Shown: in pieces, positions 1 through 5,120 of the stretch | Layout: the number at the start of each line of letters is the position of its first letter | How positions within the stretch are numbered: the first letter of the stretch is position 1 | NCBI GenBank assembly: GCA_030635405.1 | Contig: DAOVZA010000192.1 | Coordinates: 1 to 5,120, forward strand | Length of the DNA stretch: 5,120 nucleotides | Direction: 5' to 3' | DNA from: Desulfocapsa sp. | GTDB taxonomy: Bacteria; Desulfobacterota; Desulfobulbia; Desulfobulbales; Desulfocapsaceae | Made by a program: the position numbers and the translations under genes | Notes under the pieces: generated by a model | Told to the model about the DNA's origin: nothing | Database searches by the model: none | Seen by the model: only the letters and a program-made list of their open reading frames with translations

Positions 1-1108
1 CCACCAGCAGTTCAAAGAGTTCGGTCTTGGCCTTGCCAGGCCCCGCCTGCTCTTCGAGCTGGATGCCTTTTTCTTTTGCAAGGGCGAGCACCTTGTCATC
101 ATCTGCAAGATCGGCAGCATCAAGGCCTCCGACTTCAATCAGTGCCTCATCCATGGTCATACGCTTCCATGGAGGGGCAAGGTTGACTTTGGTTCCCTGA
201 TATGCAATTTCCATGGTGCCATTTACTTCATCACAAAGCCAGGAGATCATCTCCTCGGTGAGTTCCATCAGATCCTGATAAGTCGCATAGGCCTGATAGA
301 ATTCCAGCATGGTAAATTCAGGATTATGTCTGGTGGATAAACCTTCGTTTCTGAAGTTTCTGTTGATCTCAAAGACACGCTCGAAACCACCAACAAGAAG
401 TCGCTTCAGGTAAAGTTCCGGGGCTATCCGCAGGAAAAGCTCCATATCAAGCGCATTGTGGTGAGTCTTGAATGGTTTTGCTGTGGCACCACCCGGCACG
501 GGATGCATCATGGGTGTCTCAACTTCCATAAAGCCGCGATTTGCAAGAAATTCACGCATTAAACGAATAATTTCCACACGTTTTTGGAAGGTTTCACGAC
601 TCTGAGGGGTCACTATAAGATCAACATAACGCTGACGATATCGTGTTTCCACATCGGTTAGACCGTGAAATTTTTCAGGTAGAGGACGCAGAGATTTTGT
701 GATCATGACCAGCTTGTCAGCCAGGACAGAAAGCTCTCCGGTTTTGGTTTTGAAGAGTTTACCTTCAATTCCTACGATATCGCCAATATCCCATTTTTTA
801 AATGTGGCAAAGATCTCATCGCCTAAGGCATCTTTCTTGATATAGATCTGAATGCGACCGGAACTGTCAACAAGGTGAAAAAAGGCAGCTTTACCAAATT
901 TACGCATGGACATAATACGGCCAGCCACGGAATAGGTGTAATTGGTTTCATCCTGTGTTTCTGCAGCTAAATGCTCACCGAGCGGAATAAGCTCTTTTAT
1001 GCGGTTGTTGGGCTTGAACCCGTTACTGTAGAGATTGGTGCCAAGATCTGCTAAGGCATCTGCTTTTTCACGACGTTGCTTTAATACTTGGGTGTTTTCT
1101 TTGCTCAT
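1..1108 (-). CDS. lysS: Lysyl-tRNA synthetase, class II (partial, C-terminus beyond left edge)
   Basis: This enzyme charges tRNA-Lys with lysine in the cytoplasm, using ATP. The first 369 codons are present, starting at the ATG at 1108-1106. Residues about 58-136 form the N-terminal OB-fold that binds the anticodon. A family-typical stretch follows, with RPLPEKFHGLTDVETRYRQR at 141-160. Class II motif 1 is at about 190-207 (RGFMEVETPMMHPVPGGA, with the invariant proline after ET). Motif 2 is at about 247-270, with the ATP-contacting FRNEG loop at 252-256 and RHNPEFT at 260-266. Residues about 325-369 belong to the insertion between motifs 2 and 3. Motif 3 and roughly the last 125-135 residues of a normal bacterial LysRS of about 500 residues lie outside the window. 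No frameshift or missing key residue is seen. A purine-rich AAGAAG just upstream of the ATG is a modest ribosome-binding site. The gene lies 136 bp downstream of the methyltransferase gene and probably has its own promoter. The identification is secure; lysS versus a lysU-type paralogue cannot be told here. Confidence 0.97.
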   Translation of the reverse strand, partial: MSKENTQVLKQRREKADALADLGTNLYSNGFKPNNRIKELIPLGEHLAAETQDETNYTYSVAGRIMSMRKFGKAAFFHLVDSSGRIQIYIKKDALGDEIFATFKKWDIGDIVGIEGKLFKTKTGELSVLADKLVMITKSLRPLPEKFHGLTDVETRYRQRYVDLIVTPQSRETFQKRVEIIRLMREFLANRGFMEVETPMMHPVPGGATAKPFKTHHNALDMELFLRIAPELYLKRLLVGGFERVFEINRNFRNEGLSTRHNPEFTMLEFYQAYATYQDLMELTEEMISWLCDEVNGTMEIAYQGTKVNLAPPWKRMTMDEALIEVGGLDAADLADDDKVLALAKEKGIQLEEQAGPGKAKTELFELLV

Positions 1109-1166
1109 GATTTCTTCTTGGATTATGGGATTCTATAAATAGAGAAAGGTATTAATTTATTACATT

Positions 1167-1195
1167 CGTTTACTGACAAAGCATGATTCTGTCAA
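1167..1195 (-). promoter_or_regulatory. Candidate sigma-70-type promoter for lysS
   Basis: Read on the minus strand, a perfect TTGACA -35 box (1195-1190) is followed after 17 bp by TAAACG (1172-1167), which matches only 3 of 6 positions of the -10 consensus. Transcription would begin near 1160 and give a leader of about 50 nt before the lysS ATG at 1108. The -35 box overlaps a short inverted repeat, TGACA-N11-TGTCA (1194-1174). Spacing and location are good but the -10 box is weak, so this is tentative. Confidence 0.3.
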
Positions 1196-1202
1196 TGGTT
1201 TT

Positions 1203-1242
1203 CAAGTGCGGAATAATAAGCAGGTCTGCAAGTGTACAAGTG
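1203..1242. repeat. Three CAAGTG copies just after the methyltransferase stop codon
   Basis: On the plus strand CAAGTG occurs at 1203-1208, 1229-1234 and 1237-1242; the last two form an 8-bp tandem repeat (CAAGTGTACAAGTG). They lie in the non-coding gap just 3' of the methyltransferase gene. I see no stem plus U-tract here that would make a convincing intrinsic terminator. The function is unknown, and chance occurrence is quite possible. Confidence 0.4.
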
Positions 1243-1244
1243 TT

Positions 1245-2558
1245 TCAGCTCTTTTCAAGAAGTGCCACTGTCTCAATATGATGAGTTTGAGGAAACATAT
1301 CGATTGGCTGGAGTTTACTTAACCTGAATCCATGCTTTAACAACTCAGCCAGATCACGGCAGAGTGTTTCCGGATCACAGGATATATATATCAATCGTTT
1401 TTGACATACTGCGCTGAGTATTCTTGCAAGGCCAGGTGCTCCTTGTCTTGGGGGATCAAGCACTATGCAGTCAAATGTTTCTCCGGCTTTTGCAAGTGTT
1501 GAACAGGCTGCATGGATTGGCTGTTTTGAGAATGTTGCGTTTGTTTGTTTAGCTCGATTACTGTTTTTCTTTGCACTGCGAATGGCAGATCCCTGTCCCT
1601 CGATTCCAAGAACTGATTGTGCTTTCTCTGCAAGTGGAATGGAAAAATTTCCCATTCCGCAGAAGAGATCGAGAACTTTTTCTGCCGCTGAAATAGTACA
1701 GAATTCCAGAACTGTTTTGACAAGGTTTGTATTCTGTTCCACATTAACCTGACAAAAACCACCTGTTTCAAGGGAGAGTTGCAACGCTTGAGTGGTGTGG
1801 TCAGTGAGAGGCGGCAAAGTGAAAGAAAGTGAATCCTGTCCTGTTACTGCAAAGCCATCTCCAGTGAAAAATATGTTTTTCAGGTTGGCGACAGAATCTA
1901 TCAGGTTTTGTGCATGTTGTTTGTCGGCTGGTCGGGGGGTACGTTTAAAGTGAATAAGAATTGAAAGTATGGCGCGATCCGGATCGTAGAGAATTTCAAG
2001 TGCTTCAGTATGTTGCAGAAGCTTATCAAAGGAGGTCTGAGGGAGCAGGTCCTTGAGACAATTATTTATTTCCGGGACTGTCAATAAACAATTGTCAATG
2101 GCGATACAGTTATGGCTGCGACGTTTGTGGAAACCCAGAGTTTGGTTCTCATCTACCTGTAGACGGATACGTTGTCGATAATGAAATTGCTTTGGAGAAG
2201 GCAGAATCGATGACATATTATTTGTGGCAGCAGCAAGAAGGGGACTTCCACTTTGTAAAAGCAGATCTTCCAGAATGTTTTGTTTTTCCTGCAATTGACG
2301 CGGGTAGGTCATATGCTGGAAATTACATCCACCGCACTGTTTGTAAAATTGACAGGGAGCCTGTATTCGATCCGCAGAGGGGGCGATTATTGTTGTGGCC
2401 ACACCCTGAGTATGTCTTTTGCCAGTGGATTGAATTTTTGCAGATACTGTTTCACCTGAGATGACGCCTTCAATAAGTATCTTTTGATTATCTTTGCTGC
2501 GACATAAACCTTGGCCATTCTTACAGAGTTTTTTTATGTGATAGTTTGGGATTGTCAT
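1245..2558 (-). CDS. rlmD: 23S rRNA (uracil-5-)-methyltransferase, RlmD/RumA type
   Basis: A SAM-dependent enzyme that adds a methyl group to C5 of a uridine in RNA. In E. coli the RlmD target is U1939 of 23S rRNA. The protein has 437 residues, close to E. coli RlmD (433). Residues about 5-60 form a TRAM RNA-binding domain (GQGL, then LIEGVISGETV). Cys69, Cys75 and Cys78 (C-x5-C-x2-C) plus a later cysteine, probably Cys157, are the expected [4Fe-4S] ligands. FCQVN at 268-272 is the substrate-side motif. VLDLFCGMGNFS at 295-306 is SAM motif I, and DPPRQGA is at 368-374. Cys394 in YISCDP is the catalytic nucleophile, and Glu429 in HHIETVALL matches the general base. All active-site elements are intact. 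The ATG at 2558 is the first possible start, because the upstream gene's TGA at 2573-2571 is in the same frame. No Shine-Dalgarno sequence precedes it, so translation may be coupled to the roadblock gene 12 bp upstream. Family assignment is very secure. The exact target nucleotide is inferred, since TrmA/RlmC/RlmCD relatives share these motifs. Confidence 0.93.
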   Translation of the reverse strand: MTIPNYHIKKLCKNGQGLCRSKDNQKILIEGVISGETVSAKIQSTGKRHTQGVATTIIAPSADRIQAPCQFYKQCGGCNFQHMTYPRQLQEKQNILEDLLLQSGSPLLAAATNNMSSILPSPKQFHYRQRIRLQVDENQTLGFHKRRSHNCIAIDNCLLTVPEINNCLKDLLPQTSFDKLLQHTEALEILYDPDRAILSILIHFKRTPRPADKQHAQNLIDSVANLKNIFFTGDGFAVTGQDSLSFTLPPLTDHTTQALQLSLETGGFCQVNVEQNTNLVKTVLEFCTISAAEKVLDLFCGMGNFSIPLAEKAQSVLGIEGQGSAIRSAKKNSNRAKQTNATFSKQPIHAACSTLAKAGETFDCIVLDPPRQGAPGLARILSAVCQKRLIYISCDPETLCRDLAELLKHGFRLSKLQPIDMFPQTHHIETVALLEKS

Positions 2559-2570
2559 TATCTGTTTTGT

Positions 2571-2927
2571 TCATTTTTCGTTTGGGTGAGAAATCATGTT
2601 TTCAAGCTCAGTTGTAAGCATACATGCAGTGGTGGCAACAAGTGAGGTGTTACTGCCAGGTTCGCAAAGAATCAGAACCAATGCACCGTTGTTCAGTGGC
2701 ATGGCTACAATATCGAACCTATTATAGTTGATGGACATTGTGTGCGGGGCAAGGCCTTTTAGTTCTGCCATTTGTATCATTCTTCCTATATTATCAGAAG
2801 TCGCCTTAATCATCGCATTGGTGAATGTATCAGGAAAGCTGGAAAAGAGTACCCCAACGTTTTTGAGTGATATGCAGGATCCAATAACACCTGGAAGGAT
2901 GGAAAATTCTTTGGAAAGGGTATTCAT
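2571..2927 (-). CDS. Stand-alone roadblock/LC7 domain protein (MglB-like size)
   Basis: A 118-residue soluble protein that fits one complete roadblock/LC7 domain. It opens with an LPGVIGS segment (11-17) and a hydrophobic strand with a turn (about 18-30). A long helix follows (about 33-58), then the strands SINYNRFDIVAMPLNNGALV (65-84) and VLILCEPGSNTSL (84-96), and a closing helix (about 97-113). In this family such proteins dimerise and commonly bind or activate small Ras-like GTPases, as MglB does for MglA. No GTPase gene is in the window, so the partner is unknown. It has no signal peptide or membrane segment, so it is probably cytoplasmic. The ATG at 2927 lies 23 bp after the stop of the 241-residue PATAN-roadblock gene and the stop lies 12 bp before the methyltransferase gene, which suggests one operon. 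Only a weak AGAG element lies near the start. The fold assignment rests on pattern alone; the exact biological role is unknown. Confidence 0.8.
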   Translation of the reverse strand: MNTLSKEFSILPGVIGSCISLKNVGVLFSSFPDTFTNAMIKATSDNIGRMIQMAELKGLAPHTMSINYNRFDIVAMPLNNGALVLILCEPGSNTSLVATTACMLTTELENMISHPNEK

Positions 2928-2944
2928 GTCTCTAATAGTAGTCT

Positions 2945-2956
2945 CTGTAATTACAG
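2945..2956. repeat. Perfect 12-bp palindrome over the 241-residue gene's stop codon
   Basis: CTGTAATTACAG reads the same on both strands and covers the TAA stop (2953-2951) of the PATAN-roadblock gene, just upstream of the next gene's start at 2927. It could be a protein-binding site or a weak RNA stem, or simply chance in AT-rich DNA. The same half-site CTGTAA recurs twice near the operon's candidate promoter (3750-3755 and 3763-3768). Confidence 0.5.
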
Positions 2957-3676
2957 GCTAAGGGATAGTGCTTTGTTAATTTGATCTGAGATTTCAACTG
3001 CTGAACTATGCTGATCCAGTACCATGCCAAGTATTGTTCCGGCTTTTGGGAGAATCAACAAAGAGCCACCATCTTTCATATGCATGTGAATCTGACGTGG
3101 AGATTTAGTGTGCAGCCATTTTCTGAGATTACTGCATGTAACAATACAGTAAACAATCAGTTCACCATGGATTGGATCAGGTGCTGAGTAAATAACTATT
3201 TTACCAGTCTGGTCAAGAATGTAAAAGTGCTCAATACCATCAATGGTGGTGAGAGCATTGATAGTATCCTGGAAATCCGAATTGTGCTCAGCATTATTTG
3301 AAGCATAAGTAATAGTAGGTTTGGCTATTTCCTTTGTCTGTTCGTCATGCTGTTTTGCGGCATTCAGAAGTATGTATCCCAGGGGAAGATCTATTTTTTT
3401 GGCTCGTGAGACAGGATCGCCCAGTGCAATGCTCGGGTTCTCCCAGGATACTATTCTGTAGGCTGCATCTATTCCTCTTTCATGCCCATATTCGGCATCT
3501 ATCAAACAACCATCCTCAAAAAATAAAATACCCAACTGGTTTTCTGTCTGTACCTGGACTCTACAGGTGTGTCTCTCCTGCTCAAGCATCTGTAAAAAGG
3601 ATGCAATGGAAATCCCTTTTATACCTTCTTTGCTCTGCTTGGAGCTAATGTTGTCAGTTACACTTTCTTGTATCAT
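2951..3676 (-). CDS. PATAN (DUF4388) plus roadblock/LC7-like two-domain regulatory protein
   Basis: A 241-residue protein without signal peptide or membrane segment. Residues about 20-108 resemble the PATAN/DUF4388 domain. They contain ISIASFLQMLEQERHTCRVQV (22-42), then GILFFEDGCLIDAEYG (49-64), GIDAAYRIVSWEN (68-80) and a closing helix around YILLNAAK (101-108). A polar linker (about 109-133) follows. Residues about 134-241 look like a divergent roadblock/LC7 domain: a first helix with INALTTIDGIEHFYILDQTG (139-158), strand KIVIYSA, a mid helix (about 168-188), strand IHMHMKDGGSLLILPKAG (196-213) and a final helix (about 225-238). PATAN proteins are thought to mediate signalling or protein contacts, and roadblock domains usually dimerise and touch small GTPases. 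The substrate or partner here is unknown. The ATG at 3676 is the first possible start, because an in-frame TAA lies two codons upstream. No Shine-Dalgarno sequence is evident. It is probably the first gene of an operon with the roadblock protein and the methyltransferase. Confidence 0.75.
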   Translation of the reverse strand: MIQESVTDNISSKQSKEGIKGISIASFLQMLEQERHTCRVQVQTENQLGILFFEDGCLIDAEYGHERGIDAAYRIVSWENPSIALGDPVSRAKKIDLPLGYILLNAAKQHDEQTKEIAKPTITYASNNAEHNSDFQDTINALTTIDGIEHFYILDQTGKIVIYSAPDPIHGELIVYCIVTCSNLRKWLHTKSPRQIHMHMKDGGSLLILPKAGTILGMVLDQHSSAVEISDQINKALSLSL

Positions 3677-3684
3677 TGTTTACA
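3677..3684. repeat. Inverted-repeat arm TGTTTACA next to the start codon (partner at 3751-3758)
   Basis: TGTTTACA lies directly upstream of the 241-residue gene's ATG and is the exact reverse complement of TGTAAACA at 3751-3758, 66 bp away. On the mRNA the two arms could pair and shield the start region, or on DNA they could be operator half-sites. Eight matching bases in AT-rich sequence can occur by chance. Confidence 0.35.
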
Positions 3685-3749
3685 AAGGTTTTACCAGAGG
3701 AAATGGGTAAGCAAATGGTTAGCAGTTGATTGAGGAGGATTAAGTGATT

Positions 3750-3768
3750 CTGTAAACACGGCCTGTAA
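3750..3768. repeat. CTGTAA direct repeat with 13-bp period, operator-like
   Basis: On the plus strand CTGTAA occurs at 3750-3755 and 3763-3768. The pair begins just after the transcription start expected from the promoter candidate at 3777-3805 (about position 3770). A regulator bound here would block transcription, but no regulator gene is visible and the motif matches no operator I can name. Confidence 0.3.
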
Positions 3769-3776
3769 GTATTAAT

Positions 3777-3805
3777 ATTTAATCACAGGAATTTACAAAT
3801 GTGAA
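3777..3805 (-). promoter_or_regulatory. Candidate sigma-70-type promoter for the PATAN/roadblock/rlmD operon
   Basis: On the minus strand TTCACA (3805-3800, 5 of 6 consensus bases) is followed after exactly 17 bp by TTAAAT (3782-3777, 4 of 6). It sits in the AT-rich middle of the 220-bp gap between the TolC-like gene and the 241-residue gene. The start would be near 3770, giving a leader of roughly 94 nt. This is the best promoter match I found in the gap (3677-3896). Confidence 0.4.
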
Positions 3806-3836
3806 GTGTTTTTAGAATGAAATATTGTGCTGATTG

Positions 3837-3850
3837 ACTGTTCTCACAGT
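3837..3850 (-). other. Short hairpin with GAGA tetraloop downstream of the TolC-like gene
   Basis: Minus-strand RNA reads ACTGT-GAGA-ACAGT, a 5-bp stem closed by a GNRA-type loop, 46 nt after the TolC-like stop codon. No U-tract follows, so it is not a classical intrinsic terminator. It may be a small 3' structure or chance. No better terminator for the TolC-like gene is visible in the gap. Confidence 0.25.
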
Positions 3851-3896
3851 GTGTTAGATGGCGGGAGTAGAATAGTTTGTCTGAAAACTCATTTGA

Positions 3897-5120
3897 TCAT
3901 TCTTGATTTGGAATAGGTGGACCTGGAAACGGAGTGCCGAGTTCCCAGGCGAATTGTCGAAGGAGGATCCCAAGATCCACAGTTGTCTGCATAAGGAGGT
4001 TTTTTGCATCGATCAGCCTGTTCTTACTTGTGAGTAAATCCTGCATGGAGGTTTGTTTTATTTGATAGGATTTTAGGGAAAGCGTTACTATCTCCTGTTG
4101 TTGCTGCAGGTGAATCTGTTGCTTTTCGAATATGCTCTGAAGGCTGGTTATGGTTTTTTTCTTGTTATTGATTGAATTGAGTTGTTTGAGAATAGCTGAA
4201 TATTCTTCTATTGAGGAAATTCTTGCTGCATTATCCTCTGTTTTAGAGGTGCTGAATAGTGTTCCTCCACTAAAGAGTGGTATGCTAAGAACAAGGCCAA
4301 CAGATCCTTCGCCTTCGTAGTCGTTGAATCTGGTGTCCCCCTTTCTGTCAAATTCTCCACGTAGAAACAGTGCCGGCCATTCCTGCTGGGTATATTTTTT
4401 TGCTTTTGTTTTTCCAAGATTTCGTTCCAGGAGTATTTCTTTATAGAGAAAACTGTTGTCTATAAAAAAATCACGCAGGGTTTCATCTGTTGCGTCTTTG
4501 GATAGAAAGGGCTGCATTTTTTTTGTGCTTGAATTCAGCGATGAAAAACTATTGATACATCCTGCTGTTCGTTTTTCACCATCAAGAAGCTCATTCAGCC
4601 AGTGCCAGAGAGGATCGTTCTCAGGGATTGCTGTATAATCAAGAAGTGCCCGGAAAGCTGTGTCACGCCTCTGCTCATTGAGGTCTTTTCTGGCTTCCAG
4701 TTCTTTTAGATTTGCCTGAGCTCTCAGCAGTGCCAGTTTGGTTTGGTCCCTGAGATCATACCCTCGTTGGATTTTGTCTACATGCTCATTGGAGACCAGA
4801 ATAGAGTTTCCAAGATTGTGTAACTTATACGAAGCAACCATGTATTGTCCAAGCAACTCATGGAGCAGTGAATCTAGTTCAAGGGTTTTGATTTCGAGGT
4901 TATTAATTGTCAGATCGTATTCAATTTTTGCAACATCAACCGATAGCGAGAGAGGACGACGATAAAGGGGGATGTCAAGATCAAAACTCCATTCTGTCGT
5001 GTCCTCATTATCTGCATAGGAGGAATCGTCGTATAGGTCTTCCAGTGGGTATTTTTTGTTTAAAAAACGGTTTTGTGAAATTTCAAAATCAAGCTGCGGA
5101 GAGAATCGATTGGCAAGAGC
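3897..5120 (-). CDS. TolC-family outer-membrane efflux protein (partial, N-terminus beyond right edge)
   Basis: In this family trimers form a beta-barrel in the outer membrane and a long alpha-helical tunnel in the periplasm, serving as exit duct for type I secretion or efflux pumps. The window holds the last 407 residues, numbered here from the edge. The first repeat shows strand WSFDLDIPLYR (44-54) and long helices (about 58-163). The second starts at about 215 and has strand WPALFLRGEFD (248-258). The hallmark SVGLVLSIPLFSGG follows at 273-286, then a Gln/Lys-rich coiled coil (about 295-350) and SYQIKQTSMQDLLTSKNRLI (351-370), the usual pattern before the last helix. It ends with a proline-rich tail (GPPIPNQE). 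A polar segment of about 50 residues (167-215) links the repeats and seems long. A TTG at 4856 is not the start: the frame stays open to the edge with family-like sequence. The signal peptide and first helix are off-window. Its substrate cannot be inferred here. Confidence 0.9.
   Translation of the reverse strand, partial: ALANRFSPQLDFEISQNRFLNKKYPLEDLYDDSSYADNEDTTEWSFDLDIPLYRRPLSLSVDVAKIEYDLTINNLEIKTLELDSLLHELLGQYMVASYKLHNLGNSILVSNEHVDKIQRGYDLRDQTKLALLRAQANLKELEARKDLNEQRRDTAFRALLDYTAIPENDPLWHWLNELLDGEKRTAGCINSFSSLNSSTKKMQPFLSKDATDETLRDFFIDNSFLYKEILLERNLGKTKAKKYTQQEWPALFLRGEFDRKGDTRFNDYEGEGSVGLVLSIPLFSGGTLFSTSKTEDNAARISSIEEYSAILKQLNSINNKKKTITSLQSIFEKQQIHLQQQQEIVTLSLKSYQIKQTSMQDLLTSKNRLIDAKNLLMQTTVDLGILLRQFAWELGTPFPGPPIPNQE

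Noticed and set aside
1109..1244. Intrinsic terminator between the methyltransferase gene and lysS
   Set aside because: The only stem seen is a 4-bp GCAG/CTGC pair with a 2-nt loop at about 1221-1230, without a run of U. This is too weak to call.
1463..1771. Open frames on both strands (102 codons minus, 95 codons plus) in the same stretch
   Set aside because: Both overlap the catalytic domain of the methyltransferase in other frames. The methyltransferase frame carries all conserved motifs and is uninterrupted, so there is no frameshift or nested gene to invoke.
2192..2464. Plus-strand open frame of 90 codons
   Set aside because: It lies wholly antisense to the N-terminal part of the methyltransferase gene, including the iron-sulfur cysteines, and its translation resembles no known family. 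It is a shadow of the real gene.
3334..3648. Plus-strand open frame of 104 codons
   Set aside because: It is antisense to the PATAN domain coding region, has no ribosome-binding site or family resemblance, and its composition is typical of a reverse-frame shadow.
3677..3896. Small RNA, riboswitch or small gene in the 220-bp gap
   Set aside because: No conserved riboswitch core, no strong long-range stem and no open frame with a ribosome-binding site was seen. Only promoter-like and short repeat elements can be supported.
4854..4856. TTG as start codon of the TolC-like gene
   Set aside because: The frame continues upstream without a stop to the window edge and encodes plausible strand and helix sequence of the first repeat. 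Starting here would remove half of the first repeat and the signal peptide.
4208..4965. Short open frames on both strands within the TolC-like gene
   Set aside because: All lie in alternative frames of a gene whose own frame is open for the full 1224 bp and has clear family motifs.

Overview
The window is ordinary bacterial chromosome with moderate-to-low GC content. Five protein genes lie on it, all on the minus strand, so transcription runs from high to low coordinates. I see no mobile element, CRISPR array, rRNA or tRNA gene. A class II lysyl-tRNA synthetase, a TrmA/RumA-type RNA methyltransferase, a TolC-type outer-membrane protein and PATAN/roadblock signalling proteins together point to a Gram-negative bacterium. 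The PATAN (DUF4388) and roadblock/LC7 proteins are especially common in Deltaproteobacteria/Desulfobacterota, so I infer a member of that group, possibly a Desulfobulbales-like sulfur-cycle bacterium. That placement is a judgement from protein character, not a database result.

Layout in transcription order: (1) 5120-3897, the C-terminal 407 residues of a TolC-family outer-membrane efflux protein whose start lies beyond the right edge; (2) 3896-3677, a 220-bp non-coding gap holding the best promoter candidate of the window and a cluster of TGTAAA-type repeats; (3) 3676-2951, a 241-residue protein with an N-terminal PATAN/DUF4388 domain and a C-terminal roadblock/LC7-like domain; (4) 2927-2571, a 118-residue stand-alone roadblock/LC7 protein; (5) 2558-1245, a complete [4Fe-4S] 23S rRNA (uracil-5-)-methyltransferase of the RlmD/RumA type; (6) 1244-1109, a 136-bp gap with a candidate lysS promoter; (7) 1108-1, the first 369 residues of lysyl-tRNA synthetase, running off the left edge.

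Genes 3 to 5 are spaced by 23 and 12 bp and probably form one transcription unit. It couples a small roadblock-based regulatory pair, of a type that usually works with a Ras-like GTPase, to an rRNA-modifying enzyme. No GTPase is visible in the window. LysRS and RlmD are translation housekeeping functions; the TolC-like gene probably belongs to a separate export operon entering from the right. The most interesting item is the PATAN-roadblock plus roadblock pair. It looks like an uncharacterised signalling module rather than a dramatic new system. Otherwise the region is conventional.
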